A DNA stretch of 64,000 nt from positions 19,939,126-20,003,125 of the forward strand of contig NW_019211455.1 of assembly GCF_002443255.2 (NCBI RefSeq), in the 5' to 3' direction. Numbering within the stretch: the stretch's first letter is position 1; the number at the start of each line of letters is the position of its first letter. Positions 43,940 to 57,459 of the stretch are shown here, one piece after another. The notes beneath the pieces were generated by a model that had not been told where the DNA came from, did no database searches, and saw only the letters and a list, made by a program, of their open reading frames with translations. Position numbers and translations under genes: made by a program. The stretch is from Varroa destructor (lineage: Eukaryota > Arthropoda > Arachnida > Mesostigmata > Varroidae).

Positions 43940-45960
43940 CTCCTAGCCAAGGGCGAATCCTAAAAATTGATATAGAATTTCATATCAACGGACATTGATA
44001 ATAACCACTGGCAAATAATATCCGAAAAAATCAGAGGAAGCTAAAAGAAAGTACAGCCACAACAGAAGATCATATAAGTTTCTTATATAAGAGTACGCAA
44101 CCATCAAAATTATAGTATGATCTCCAGTCTATACAAAGGAATGCATTAGTGATAACGGCTCTAATTTGTGTACAAGGAGGAACGTTTGTTGTGAACATTC
44201 TTTCGCTATTTGTTTGTGTTTGCAATATAATTATTCAGAAGGAACAAACGTTATCAGCAGGCACACGCGAGTAAAGGCCATGGAATAATGAAATATGGAG
44301 TAGGAGTATCATAGCAGGCCTATAGCTAAGTATATTGTACATTTATAGTGAAAATGGCTTTGTTAATTGATATATCCACGTAACGGCACGGACATAACTG
44401 CACTCTTGTAAGTTCATTTTTATTCTCGATTTCATTTTGCGCCTGCATTGATTAGTAACTACTGCATAAGTTGACGACGACAGATACGAGCAAAACTTCT
44501 GTTGAAACATTGTTTAGAGAACACCCGATGGCAATTCGAATAAAGAAATTTTTCTGGCAATAGTCACCACGTCAGCGGGCCGAGAAAAACCCAATCATAA
44601 AACACAGCTCATTGCTCTACAGGCCACATATCTGGCCGATATCGATCTATCAGCGTATACGATGTGACCTTAACAATAGCGGCACGATATCAGGCACAAA
44701 CCAGGTCTTCGGTTCGGAAGAGGTCGCTTAGTGGCGTTTTTATGCATTCTGCTGCGTGCGCTTAATTTTCTTTCTATGCTTTTAAGAGTCGCGTATGTTT
44801 TATTTTTAGATTTACTTATAGGAGATTATTTATATCAGACCCCCAATTCAGAGTAGGTGTTTATTACTATAGTATTTAAACCGTCATTATTGGCACGTTC
44901 CTGAATATGCGTTTCGCATAGATGCATGTAAAACAGTAGCCGTTCACATGAAGAATCGATACCCACTCCTCTTGTATCGTGGTTTCGTCGTACGATGGTC
45001 CGTCTCTTCTTTCGCGCTACGATGAAGTAAATAACCTTGTAAATCGTGGATACCTACTGTAGCTATAAGCTTTACTAATCATACCCATAGATGTCGCTAG
45101 TAGGTCTCAAAGTTTGGCTTGACACACTTCGAGTGACTTCGCCAATGCTCAAGACAGAACTGAACGAATAATTAAACCATTTCAACTTAGGTTCTGCCTT
45201 AAACCAATCAGTGGTTGATGTTGTAGTTACGTGTCAATCAACAACGACCGACAGGTTTCCCTAAGTCTGGTTAGAAAAAGGGATATATATCGGCATCCAT
45301 TGGTAAAACTCGGCCCATTGGCGGTGTGTGTAGCGCACCGCATTGTTGTCGTTGAAGGGCGTACTGACCCTTTGTGATTCTCCATGCACTGTACATTAAG
45401 ACGGGTCCATCTGGCAACAGACCTACTGCTGATGTCACTGAACACTGAAATGCAACGTCGCGCAGGGCCCGATCGTTCCACAACAGAAACATTTCTCAGA
45501 CGGGAAACCTAGCCGAAAGCGTCGCCGCTTCGTCATCTGCCCCATTTCATTGCTCTAACGGATGGGAGGCGGTCGTTATTAGGGCTTTCGTTCGTCAATG
45601 CTTTCGATAGTATTTCACATAAGAGGTGCTTCAAAGTGGAGTGGAGACATCTGAGGACTAGTGACCAGTGCCAGCAATGACTCAGCTACACACCGAGTGC
45701 CCTTAGCCTTCGTATGGCGATATTGAAACAGAATTGAAAGCCTGAAAGTAGGCGAGTTCACGGCTTCTCAAGTCAACTTAACTTTTGAGGGCAAATAACA
45801 CAGCTAAGGATAGCTCAGCTTGGTTCATGGGGTCTGATGACAATTGCAGATAGTAAACCACGCTTCAGTCGCTGCTGGTAACCGAACTGCCGAGCATCAA
45901 TTTCACCTTATGGGATCGCCTTCCCCATTTCACCTCATATCAATTTCCGCTGTTTCGTTC
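43940..45960. other. No supported gene
   Basis: Mostly AT-rich. Overlapping minus frames at 45227-45492 are open together but show no splice signals. Confidence 0.4.
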
Positions 45961-45973
45961 TTTAGCTCGATTT

Positions 45974-45976
<3 letters not shown>

Positions 45977-46015
<39 letters not shown>
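45977..46015. repeat. (TA)n microsatellite
   Basis: Thirty-nine bases of perfect TA. It produces artefactual Tyr-Ile frames on both strands. Confidence 0.97.
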
Positions 46016-46022
<7 letters not shown>

Positions 46023-46199
46023 GCAAGCACTCTGGCTCAACAGTTGAGAATGCCAGGGCCAACTATATATTTTTCTCATGTACTTGGAGCGCTTCGGTGC
46101 ACTCCAAGACAACAAAACAACCGCGGCCATATTAAAAGGGTTGGCAGCGAAAGCATGAATGACGTTCACTCCCGATGATTTTTAATGATGATTATTGTT

Positions 46200-49100
46200 A
46201 TTATTTTGCTTTTGCGATAGATAATTTTTACGCTGTAACTCCTTCTGCTCGTGGCCAGATAACTTGTTGTCATTTCTATTACTTTTCGTGGCCACTTCAT
46301 ATTATCACCTCTTCTGCGCACTAATTTTCTTACGATTTTGCTTAGCTTACCATATAAACGAAGCTGTCCTATTGCTCAACCTCAAGCTCAGCTCCTGTTG
46401 GTGATGCGATTTTTGCTCCTAGCCATTGGACGATTGGCCTCTAGAGATTACGTCGTTGTTGAATATCCCGAACTCAGCTGGCTCGGTCTGCTCAAGAATC
46501 AGAACTAGAAAACTGAGCCGAAAACTTCCAGCTCTGGGTTGAAGACGAGTGACGTCCGAAATAAGGATGCTTAGCAGAAAAAACTGACGACGTCCTCTGG
46601 CTATCGTAGATGGCCGGCAACGTTGGTCAATGACGAGAAATTGTATTTGAGCCATCTTAGATTTGCCTTCTTGTCGACTTTCTTATAGCGTCTAGCTAAT
46701 GTTTGAGGAATTATTTATAGGAATCTGAACTGCCAGCCGATCATCTAGTCAAAGCATCCCTAGCCAAGCGGAGCACTGCAGACGTTCAGCTCTTTAGCGG
46801 TCTGTCCCTCGAAAGCATAGCTAAATATGCCCACTAGTTAATGCGGCTCTTAAGCTGTTCATACAGGTATCCTAATAGAATACCGTAATGAAGAAACGAG
46901 GGAGCGTCTAATATCCTATTTTTCACTCCCCATCAATATCCATAATGCACAGTCGCGCTCTTTCTCTCTTGTGGTTTTTAACTTGTTTTTTTTTTATTGT
47001 CGTTTATTGAAGTTTTGCCAGCTTAAAGTTGCCGGCGAATGGTAATTTGTTTGATTTAGCATTTTCGCTACTAACAGCCTTCTTGGCAATCAACGCCTTT
47101 CATCATGGCCGTTCAAGTCACTAGAAGTATAGATAAATTTATAATATATATGTATCCATCTGTTGGGTAAGACGGATGGTGGCTAGGGCAAGCCTGTTGG
47201 TTCATTCAACTACGTGTTCATCTCCCCATTAGCGACTCGCTATTCGGTGTTCAACACGGTTTCCGTAGAGTTACCATGTCACCGTTAACATGATTCGTCT
47301 TCTCAGGAGAACAGTCGGGCCGGGTGCCCTCATAAACCTTGAGGTCATCGCCAGACCTAGCCAGCAGCGCAGGTAGACTTGCTTTTCAGTATAGCGCACT
47401 CGCAGCGTCACATAGCAGCGTCACTCACAAATACATATAAACAAATAAACAAGCGAACAAATTATAGAATCTGCTAGGCTGTAGTTGTATATATTAATTA
47501 TACTATTCGGGTTAAAATTTCTACTGTAGGACGTTAAAAAGATAGAGTGAGAGCATGAACGAATAGAGGCATATGATAACTTTGTTCAATATCAAAGCGC
47601 ACAAGGGACTCGTGCGGAACGATTGATTTCTATAGCACTTGTCATTATACTTTTATCTAACTGTATANNNNNNNNNNNNNNNNNNNNNNNNNNNNNNNNN
47701 NNNNNNNNNNNNNNNNNNNNNNNNNNNNNNNNNNNNNNNNNNNNNNNNNNNNNNNNNNNNNNNNNNNTAATTGAATTTTGATATAATGAAGATTTGATAA
47801 TATGATCGTTAAAGGACTGCAGCAGGACTATGGCAATGCAAAGTGGTATGAATTATGTTATTTTTACTCGTAAATATGTACCTCGGTATATTTTACCAGA
47901 ATTATGGTATAATAGTATCGTTACTGATCTTGCTGACTATTTACCCTTGAATTAGCCTGTTTGGATTGATGCTTAGAAAAAAATTTTGCTTTATATGTCG
48001 CCAGACCGTTCATTACCAAGCGAGTGTATGTCTTTATTCGTTCCGACTCACCTGCTACTTGTTGTAACATAGCGGTAACTTTTCGATTAAGTCTTCTAAG
48101 TAACCTGTCGCATTGTATATAACGTAACCGAAGTGCGGGGTCGCGCGAAAAACAGACATTAATCTTTGTAAATCAATTTCTCTAGAATTTTGTCGTGATA
48201 TTATCTAGGTTTAATTATGTAATCTATCGTACTTTCATGTCAGAGTCGTCAATGCGGTAACAGCCCAGCGCTACTACTGCGAAGACAGTTTAACTAGGTA
48301 TAAAAGGTTTTTTCTCACATTTTCAATTGTACTTCCTGTTGCCCTTCTATTTAATATTGTGTGTATATGCGCAATGACTTGTACAATTGACGTTCGCTAC
48401 TATTATACTAGTACAATACGACATCATTATTTTGTATGTCGGCGCGCAAGCCTATGAAGGCTCACTAGACAGGCAGCTATTGGCTTCACACAACCGAAGT
48501 CTGACGTACCGACTAGGGAAAATGGCAGGCGAAGTTGCTAAAAAAAGACTGATCATTTATGTATCCGTAGCTGACAGCTTAAGCAAAGCTGCCCGTTTCA
48601 GCAAAAGAGATTGACACACGCTGGCGACACTGCAATTGCGTTCTTGACGCCGGAAGCAATCGCGGTGGCCCGGCCATTGCTACTAGTCCTGCATGAGCTC
48701 GTCCTGGCAACCTCTCTGCTGTGATTATCTGAATATTTCAGTTGAAAATAGAAACAACGACGACGGCAACGATAACATGATGATGATGATGATCAGTAAC
48801 AGAAACAATTGGTCAAGGTGTCACAGCATCGAATTGTCCCGCTCAGTCGTCCCCTATCCGCATAGCGACATGAGATCTTCTCCACGGTTGTGGTATGGAC
48901 AGAGAAGTGCTTTGTGAGATCAGGCGAGATAATCGAGCAGACAGATCTGACGCTACAGATTTCGACTGCGAATAAATTAGACGCGGCTGCACCCGGAGAT
49001 GCGGCCGGCGCTGCTACTATCCGTCTAGATAATCTCGAGGGACTGAACTGACCTCGCGCGAAGACGCCACAAGACGGTGGAGTAGCGATTTACTGACACC

Positions 49101-49330
49101 GGAAAGAACGGGCGATCTAATGGCGGTCGAGCCTCGGTTCCGTACCTGCGTTGTATGATGATTCGTAATGTAGAGCAGTTGAACAGAATGGGTGAGGGTA
49201 AATCGTTGTCAACATGAGCAGGCTTAGAATGTCCTCGACGTCACCTGTGTCTTGCCCTTGCCAGTACTGTCTTTTGGAACTTGCAGGACACTTGAAAAAG
49301 GAGCAATAGCTTGCCCTTCATTATGGCATT
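46200..49330. other. No supported gene
   Basis: AT-rich DNA broken by the gap at 47668-47767. A (GAT)5 run is at about 48778-48792. ORFs at 48387-48614 and 48693-48917 lack donors or acceptors worth noting. Confidence 0.4.
47668..47767. other. Assembly gap, 100 N
   Basis: Exactly 100 N, the usual placeholder for a gap of unknown size. Confidence 0.99.
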
Positions 49331-50005
49331 CTGTTTGATTTGGAGCTTAATTTTCAACAATTAAACACTCATATGCCAATTTCTAGATCTAACATCGAAA
49401 AAACGTCAATATTTCGCTCTATAAACAGTGCGTGGGCGTGTGTGGGAATTTTCGGTATTATTTATGGGCAAAAAATTCACCACCTTTTCATTATTCATTA
49501 TTATTCTTCATTCTTTATTTATCAATAAGAAAAAGTGGCAGAAAACGTTCTGAGAAAGAGAAGAATTTTAAAAAATTGTCATCTAACATTTACTCACGTG
49601 TCTTGTTTAAGCACAAGTCAATCTGTCCAGACGTCAATTTGGGTACGATTTGGGTTAGGTTATTTGGGTAATTCAAGCAACCAACAAAATATCATATATG
49701 AGGAGCTCAAAAATGTACTGCTCTCAAAGCATCAGTACCACAACATTAACAGTTCCCTGCGATACGCTAAAGAAGGCGACAGAAGTTTAGAAGTTTAGCT
49801 CCTTGAGCAGCCCTCGACGTACGACACCCCTTTCTTTGGCCCCTTCCTTTGAACTCATTCAAAATTATCTCGTAGTAGTGATAGCTGCACATATCTATAC
49901 TACGTTTTTCTTTCTGTTTTGTCTGTTTGAATTAAACGTAGAGCATTTATACGTTTCCTCTATATTTTTGTTTGGATCGTTCACAGTGATTCTTGGGGCG
50001 GAAAA

Positions 50006-50344
50006 ATGGGGGGCCAGAAGTATTTTTCATCTGCTTTCTTCATCATTTTTACCCGTTTCGTTTGTTGTTACGGTTCGTTTTTGTCCGTCGACATTCTTGT
50101 AGTCGTTATCGCTATTGTTATTGTTTATTGTTGTTTATCTATCGTCCGCATGGTTGTATCTGTCGTCTGCTGGATCGACTTCTCAAAAAAGTTGCCAGTA
50201 CCGCCTCTCTCGACAATGGTACCCCGCTACAGCCATCCTGAGCAGGCGACCCTCAGTGATCGTCGTGAGCGCCCATCGAGACCACGAAGTCGTGACGGTT
50301 ACAGCTTTTCCTCTGCTGGTGGTTTTCGTCTGTGGCTGCTGTAA
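50006..50344 (+). CDS. Candidate 112-residue membrane protein ORF
   Basis: The ATG has a good context (GAAAAATGG). After MGGQKYFSSAFFIIF comes a strong hydrophobic run, VDILVVVIAIVIVYCCLSIV, then RMVVSVVCW and a Pro/Ser/Arg-rich tail (RRERPSRPRSRDGYSFSSAG), ending at TAA. That is one or two helices and a basic cytoplasmic-type tail. Codons such as GTC-GTT-ATC are RNY. Two other plus frames overlap in this pyrimidine-rich DNA, so the call is uncertain. Confidence 0.34.
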   Translation: MGGQKYFSSAFFIIFTRFVCCYGSFLSVDILVVVIAIVIVYCCLSIVRMVVSVVCWIDFSKKLPVPPLSTMVPRYSHPEQATLSDRRERPSRPRSRDGYSFSSAGGFRLWLL

Positions 50345-50397
50345 TGTTACCGCTGCCCCTTACTTAGCTCTTTTCTCCCACAGCGTTTCCTTATAGC

Positions 50398-50523
50398 ATG
50401 GCGTCGTTCTATTACCCCCAGGCGTCACCGCTGTTCGTCCTTAACTCGTCCTCTCCTTTATTGCCACTTAACATTCAGTTTTTCTTCTGTGCAGAAAAAC
50501 AGATAACAGTAGTGAGTGAATAA
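50398..50523 (+). CDS. Candidate 41-residue micro-ORF or terminal exon
   Basis: ATG-GCG start, MASFYYPQASPLFVLNSSSP, then LNIQFFFCAEKQITVVSE and TAA 50521-50523. An excellent acceptor (TTTTTCTTCTGTGCAG) ends at 50494 inside it. The real structure may therefore be only the last exon, KQITVVSE, of an upstream gene. Confidence 0.25.
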   Translation: MASFYYPQASPLFVLNSSSPLLPLNIQFFFCAEKQITVVSE

Positions 50524-51005
50524 GCGAACGGAACCTTGCCTATAGTGTGAACTGTTCCAGACAGCAGCGCCAACAAGTAGCGGGCCAGATACAATCTACT
50601 ACGAAAAAATTGTTCCGAGTCCGTCAATTCGGTCACGCATTGCAAAATTAGCTCTGGACAACTTGACGATGCGTTGCTCCTGCGGGTTACGTTATAGATC
50701 TCCAGTTGGGGGGCTGCTGTTTTCGTTTGTATTGCGTTTGGTTGTTACTGCTGAAAATGCAAAGATAAACGGTGATGATAACAGAAACAGGAGCCACGAA
50801 CGAACGTTTGAAAGACTGCTACTTGCGACTACAACTCGAACGCTTCAAGTACTCTGCTGCTTTCCGACACCGCTGTGACGTTGCGTCAAAAAGAAAAGTA
50901 CTACATTGACTTTAAAGAATGAATCGTCGCCGGTTAAAACCAATGATCTATCTTCAAGACTGACCGTGTTTTGGGTGATTTTTTGAGTAATGATGAGTTT
51001 AATTC

Positions 51006-51239
51006 ATGAATTTTACCGCTGCTGCTGCATCTATTACCGCCACTCTAAATGCCGCGGATACTTTTTTTTGTTATGACGCTATCGTCTGTCTACCGGCGTT
51101 GTTTGTTGCCATCAATTTTAAGTCGTCGTATGCCCATTCATATGCCGCCTTCTGCAGACAACAGATGCGAGCACGATGCAAACACGAGCTTTTGCCCTTC
51201 TCAAAAGTTAGAAATAGACTGTGTGCGCTTCATCCATAG
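51006..51239 (+). CDS. Candidate 77-residue ORF
   Basis: ATG to TAG. MNFTAAAASITATLNAADTF is an Ala/Thr-rich start, followed by IVCLPALFVAINFKSSYAHS and a basic, Cys-containing end. RNY codon bias is clear. A second plus frame (51049-51330) overlaps. No splice evidence; unknown function. Confidence 0.3.
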   Translation: MNFTAAAASITATLNAADTFFCYDAIVCLPALFVAINFKSSYAHSYAAFCRQQMRARCKHELLPFSKVRNRLCALHP

Positions 51240-52308
51240 ATCTGGGTGTAGCTCTCCGTTATCTGTAACGCAACGACAAAATTACAAGTCACTAAGCGTG
51301 TTAATAAATCGTTTGTTACTGTTGTTGTAAAAAAAATACTTGTGTTACTGTATGATTTGATAAATTTTCTCCTGCTCCTTGCCTCTTAACACAAGAGTCT
51401 GTCAAGAGTGCAATGATTGAACGCCGGGCGACGGCACACTGCCATTTCTATACACATCCAATAGATATATTTGTGGTACATATATAGTATTATAAAAATC
51501 GGGTGTTTTTTCTATTTACTACTTATAGAGGAAATACATATTAAAAGCCTATTGTTAGAAGTGGAAAAATTCTTTGCTATTTACGGCACTACTATCTGTG
51601 CATCTGTACCACATGTAGAAATAATACATAATATCGTTATTCCGCCGTCACCAGATAAGGTTGTGAAAATAATGCACCCACCCTATTGTTTTAATGTTCC
51701 AATATTCATTTTACTATAGTAATTTTCAAATTAAAGCGTGTATTCCTCAGTGGCTAGTTTTCTTAGTTTTCTTCTGTTTTTTGGTATACGTACGTAGCTG
51801 ATATGGGCGTATTTGTGTATGTATGGAACTGTTCTAATTATCGTTCGTCCTTCTTAAACGGTAAGAGAAGTAATACGTTCTGTCCTAGCCTTTTAAAAAC
51901 CCGGCTCTGATAATAGCTTTGCTATTTTTGGCTTCTATTATTTTTTTCTGTTACGGTATCGCCTTGTAAATCAGCCTTACATAGCTAAAATTTACTTCAT
52001 GTAAATGCTTCCATTGTTATCTCTTCCTATCTTTTCACCCGAATGAAATACGCACTAAATATTTACGTTATCTCTCTTTATAATAACATAGACCTGTCAT
52101 AATGAAGTTATATCGGATAAAGTCGTACAGTGTAAAACGGATCTTATACGTTTCCCTATTTCGATACGGGTTTTCAATAGGAATAGCGTACTCGATTTCC
52201 AATTACTTTGAGATTTTATGTTATCATTGTTATTATTGTCGGCGGTACTGTGGTTTTGTCGGGTGCTCACTGAATAGATCGGACGCATAAACTAACCTGA
52301 TGAAGCAG

Positions 52309-52514
52309 ATGTGTACGCTCAGATAATCTCGCTAGATCCCCGAGGACTAGCTTTCGAAGCGTCAGCCAGCGAGCCTTTGCACTTAATGCTACATTTGTGT
52401 TTTATGGGATGGAAAAACTATTTCAGCGGTTTTGTGATGTGTTGTCATACGTTTACGTGTATACCAAACGGAAATAGCCACAAAATGACAAGGAATGAGT
52501 CATATTTCCGTTAA
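52309..52514 (+). CDS. Candidate exon
   Basis: After GATGAAGCAG the frame reads VYAQIISLDPRGLAFEASAS, then EPLHLMLH, and becomes Cys/Phe-rich before TAA 52512-52514. The first 25 residues are protein-like; the rest less so, and an undetected donor may end the exon near 52390. It lies upstream of 52921 on the same strand and may belong with it. Confidence 0.3.
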
Positions 52515-52920
52515 CTTACTCGTTACTTACTTCGCTTCGTCGTGATGGGTTCACCATGTGTACTAGTCGATGTTATTGGGTGGTGAGAATTGACTGGTGC
52601 TAGCTAACGGGCACCAAACGTCTTTATTTCACACCATCAGTACAACTTTCATATGCAGAATTGGTCTTGCTCGATTTTGCCGCTGATTCGGTCTAATCCT
52701 TTTTTGAACAAGATAGAAAGGTGGTGGCTGAAATCACGAGGGCTGCATGCGAATTACTCGCTGGTCTGCTGGTCAGAACGTTCGGATTGGGGCATCACTC
52801 GTCGCCGTTGATGCGCCGACCAGCATCCATGGCTACCTTGAGCCGTAGACGACATCTGCCACCGTCACTTATAACGGGACCTTCTTGCTATAACTATATC
52901 GAGGGGAAACTACTGTTTAG

Positions 52921-53096
52921 CGGAAGGATTCAGCCAAGCGGAAAATCGAATGCAGTTTTTTTGTCGGCCGCTTTATGCCATTTGTCTGGCTACCACCGCA
53001 GACGAAAAAGTACGACCTGTCTGCAAACCCGACGAAATGGAACCAATTCAGTTTGGTTTATCGAAGCGGTACAACAGAAAAAAAAAAACTGTCTAA
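52921..53096 (+). CDS. C-terminal exon, Glu/Lys/Cys-containing
   Basis: The acceptor CTACTGTTTAG gives CG and 57 codons to TAA 53094-53096. It reads EGFSQAENRMQFFCRPLYAI, C-LATTADEKVRPVCKPDEME, then PIQFGLSKRYN and a basic RKKKTV end. Charged residues are balanced and three Cys are spaced regularly. A longer frame (52721-53128) after another good acceptor overlaps in a different register but is less protein-like. Family not recognised. Confidence 0.48.
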
Positions 53097-53229
53097 GAAG
53101 ATGGCGGCATCCTACATGTTCTACATAGTAATCGGCATCGATTTGGCTTGCTGTTCGTACAATACGTACAAAATAACATCGTGCTGTTTCCTAAATAGAT
53201 ATGACGGCCAGACAAGTTGACGGGACAAA

Positions 53230-56200
53230 CTGTAAAGAGAAAAGGGAAAAGAAAAGGTCAACAAAAAAAGAGAGGAAATCGGCAACGATCTCAAATCAGA
53301 TCAGATCTCATTTCGAAGCGAGTGCGCGAAATATGGCTGCGTAACGCTAGTTTATAGCTGCTTGCAAACGGGAGGATCTTTTTCCTGCCGACAGCGATGT
53401 TTGATGCTTTTATTTTCGTGCAATCGCTGAAGAGCACGAGCGTACGACTGTTCGCTGTGACTGGCCGGAGCGCTGGACACGCATGCAATCAGTATGCATG
53501 TTCAGCGCCAGGAAACAGGCACGAAGCGTCATCGATGTGCCGTTGCAACTGAATTGACTTCTGGGTCAGTCAGTCAGTCAGTCAGTCAGTCAGAATTTAT
53601 GCAGAACTTTTGACGCGGATCGGACTTGTCACTTTGTTTCTCAGCGTCTCGAAATTTCGAATTTCGACCCTGATACGAATTCTATTTTGCGCACACGCCC
53701 ATGCCGTCCAAGCAACATATCGCTGTTGAACAATTTCAGAAAACGTACGTGTTACAGGGGCAAAATTTTTGCTCCATCCAGGTTTGGTGTAAAGAGTAGA
53801 CTAGATGCAGTCCAAGCTCAATGAACTGGGCGAATACGAGATTTAACTTGAATAAAAAAAAACTGGGTATATGGTTGAATTATGTACCCGTGCACGTTAT
53901 TCCATAGAGCACGAAATACATAATATAAACACGAAACAACAGGCACAAAGGGCAAATGCTGATGTTTGCCTCAACATTGTGATTGCCTAACTGCCACTCA
54001 CAACCTACGAGCATACATATGCGGGTACGGTTTTAATTTAATAGAAATAGAAAATCCAAAACGACCATCATATCTGTTATCCAGCCATTCTCAGCCCTTC
54101 GTTGATTTGATTCCCAATAAAAAAACACATTCACCAACATTCTGTGGCCGTTGATAGTACTACCACCGCAACGATCACTGACGCAGGAAAACATGTCTCG
54201 TATCATTTAGTACTATTCGATATGTTCGCAGACAAAGATAACGTGTTTGCCAGATTTTCTAGTTTGACCAAAAACAATCATATGAGTTGTACACATATGA
54301 TCAAAATAAAAAAAAATACCATCGTCTAAGTATCATACTTGTCTGCTTTCGTCGCGCAGCCTAGCATACTTCTTCCGATTCACTCCAATATATAAGCACT
54401 CACGCCGAGAACCACACATAGTCTTTACACAGTTAACTAGGTTCCGGCGGGCAGGACCCGTTCCTAGCCACAAAATTATGAGATATCACTAGAATTCAAT
54501 TCGATGTACGAATCGGATTAAGCGCAAGCGGCACCATCAGCTGGCTCTGCGCTCTGCTGAATCGCGCCCCCGTTCTCAGAACTGAAGTTTCTGGTTCCAG
54601 CGTCGTTTTTCTAGCCCTCAAAACTACCTATATGCGTTTTGTCGCATAGGTACATTTATATATGTTCAGTTTCCTATGAGCACGACGCGATACGGCCTCG
54701 CTGTCGCTGAACTGTTCGTTTTACCAGGCCACTCTCATACAAAGAACCTTGTACAAACATCGTCAAATGTTTGGTGCCTTAGCTGGCCGGGTGGCCTCAT
54801 CCGGTCCCAGTCGCTCGGCAGTTGTTGCCACTACAGCTGTCGTAAAATTATCTTATTGTAGCTTCCACGGCTGTTATCGTCGTTTACAACAGTTCTCAAA
54901 CCTACGGTGATCACTGTCATCATCTTTGAATCGATAATAGGATGGTAATCGTTATTATTGGCCGCACGGTAGCGGCGTTTGGACGAGGCGAGAGGTTCCA
55001 CAGACCCGCAGGTCCGATCGAGTAGAACTCTAGCTAGAACGAGCGCTAACTGCAATAAGTAATGACAGTAGTGCGGTTGAAGCTTTCTAATCGTAGACGA
55101 ACGTACGCGGATTCATTTTCTCGGTTGTTTGATATTCCAGGACGGAGATCTTCTGGCAACCGATCACAGCGGCAGCGGCTGTGACGATATTATTCATGGG
55201 CGCTGTTAGCGCCTTTGACGCGACGAGGTCTGTGGGGTTGAGGGTATCCAGTAACAAAAATGTTTGACGCTACAGAAAAGGATTTCGCCGTACGACTGCG
55301 CCATTTATTTAGTGGTCGGATAACCTGTGGCGGTGAAAGACCGTTTCGTGGTCGGCCTGTTTAGCCCCGCACTTCAAAGGCCCTCTCTTTCTTCGAACGA
55401 TAGTTATAGAGAGAGATAAACATAAGGACTGAAAGCGCAACGGCAAGTTAACGCTTTAACCCGTATCAATGTTTGTCGAAGATCGGATCTTTTTTTGTTG
55501 AATTAACAATAATGCGGTCCTATGAAATAGTGATTCAAGTATTACGAGTCTGTCCGCTCGTAAACAAGTCATATCATATTTGGTAGAATTCACGATTCAA
55601 AGAAAAGCCATATTTCCTTTAAGGCATGACTGATGAATTTAATCGTATTGAGACGGTGGGGAGGCGGTGCGAGCGAGCTCTTTTTCCGATCCTGATCAAC
55701 GGCTGGAGGCGGAAACTAAAGAATGCCTGAATTTTGTTTACGTGCTTTATTTAGCTACGTGCAATTTATTTAATTATTCGGATAATAACACGACTTATAT
55801 TAGGGAAGCGTTAGCTGGCGAAAAAAAAACGAAGCATTTGTGATTTGAACATAAATGATGCGCAGTAAAATTATACTGAGCACCCAGCGTCTGGCAAAGC
55901 TCGCGTCCATTGTTTTAGCATTTGATAGGTTCTGGCGAAACACGATAATCACCTTTAACAAATTACATCATTTCTACATAAATAGTTAGATGCAACTATA
56001 TAATTTAAGCAGATACTTCCCACTATCAGTTAACGAGATGTGAAAATGTGGGTTCGGTAGATTGGGATCTAGCCCATATCTATGTGTCCTATAAGCAGAT
56101 AAAAAATGATCTGCTACTTGCCAACGTACCGTTATTCTGAATAGATACGCAAACGGATCTTCTACAGTGGAATAGGCACATTGCTACTTATTTGCATCAA

Positions 56201-56890
56201 GGACTTTAATAGTAAAGTACCTTTAACTTTTACTATTATGTTTTAATTAAGCGAATAAGTAAAAATATCATAGTGTGGCCGAAAAATAGGAATGATCGTA
56301 ACCTAGCAATAATTGAATTTTGTTTAATGTGGAACGCATCATACAGACTTGAGGAAGTTCTAGTTCTATGTTCTCTAGTTCATGCAGATTTACGAATCCT
56401 TCCCATAAGACCACAGCGTACCGCCGAACTTACCAGGTAATGGGGCTCTTCCTTACTGCGATTCGCCATCGGATTGAATAGCTCGAGCATACCCTTGAGT
56501 AATCTGTCACCAGGGACAGAACAGTGTTAGGCCAAAATCCAGTAGAAACAATCTTGCAACTCAAGTGTTTATCACTTGAAAACATCGTTTCCTGTAGGGG
56601 CAACTTTTAAATCTATCTCCTCGTAACAACATCGAATAAACGCGATAGCACCCCGACGTGTTCGACTAATCGTTCTCATCAGAAGCATCTTGTCATTAAA
56701 TATATTTGTTGCCTTAACCCTACAAGCGCCATTTTGCCTTTTGCGTCGTACTGTGCCCTTCTCCCGGCTCCCCTATCCTAACAACATACGTGGAGGAATT
56801 TACTCTAAGTGTCACTAACTGCGAGGGAATAGATCTTCGTTGCCATTCAAAATCATTAGAGTCTTCCCTCAGCTCCTAGCGCTCATCAGT
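53230..56890. other. No firmly supported gene
   Basis: AT-rich DNA with small frames (for example 53966-54154, 54144-54329 and 54676-54861) that lack splice support. It contains the TCAG tandem at 53565-53593. Confidence 0.4.
53565..53593. repeat. (TCAG)7 tandem repeat
   Basis: About seven perfect TCAG units, so TCAGT recurs every four bases. TCAGT is the arthropod core-promoter initiator consensus, but a plain microsatellite is the simplest reading. Confidence 0.95.
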
Positions 56891-56901
56891 GGAATGTAAC
56901 C

Positions 56902-56905
<4 letters not shown>

Positions 56906-56940
<35 letters not shown>
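56906..56940. repeat. (TA)n microsatellite
   Basis: Thirty-five bases of TA just upstream of a GC-richer stretch at about 57000-57620. Confidence 0.97.
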
Positions 56941-56943
<3 letters not shown>

Positions 56944-57231
56944 TTGTTCTCTAGTTTCGAGTGAACTTTGCTCCTGCTGTTGTTATTTTCGTTTGTTCGA
57001 TTTTCGGCCTGCCCTCTACGTCTCCATTCGTCAGTGCGATATCACGCCGTCTTCCTCATTCGTACTTTCCGATTGTCAATAGGCGGTTCGTTCGTATCGT
57101 CCGTGTCCGATACTGCGCCTGCCTTTCCGTCTGCCAACGACTAAACGCAGTGTGGTACTTTCCTGCTGAGGCGGCAATCTCCGTCTCGTAGCGAGACGTA
57201 GGCAGCTCAGGATTTGCGGGCCGCCGTAACC

Positions 57232-57459
57232 ATGGCCGTTATCGCGGCGGTAGTGGTACATGCGGTCGGATCAGCGGTCGGCTGCCTAGTTGATCTACCC
57301 CCGTTGACGACGTACGGCATAGCGCACAGCTCGCGTTGCGTCATTGGTGGAGGCTATATATATTCGGGGCGAAACGCGCAATTTTCTTGGGCCCGGCTGA
57401 AGGCGGCCCCGGCCGATGACGATGTCGGCGACGCCGTCGGCTGTCGGCTTCGGTGCTGA
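57232..57459 (+). CDS. Candidate 75-residue secreted-type ORF (antisense frame competes)
   Basis: The ATG has a perfect context (ACCATGG). MAVIAAVVVHAVGSAVGC is a plausible signal peptide, followed by LVDLPPLTTYGIAHSSRCVI, Gly/Tyr residues and an acidic then Cys-bearing end (PADDDVGDAVGCRLRC). On the minus strand an open frame of 104 codons covers 57295-57609 (including LNEDEAKVSKRLTP) and is at least as protein-like. Only one is likely to be real. Confidence 0.33.
   Translation: MAVIAAVVVHAVGSAVGCLVDLPPLTTYGIAHSSRCVIGGGYIYSGRNAQFSWARLKAAPADDDVGDAVGCRLRC

Noticed and set aside
45930..46178. Frames with repeated Tyr-Ile on both strands
   Set aside because: Artefact of the (TA)n repeat.
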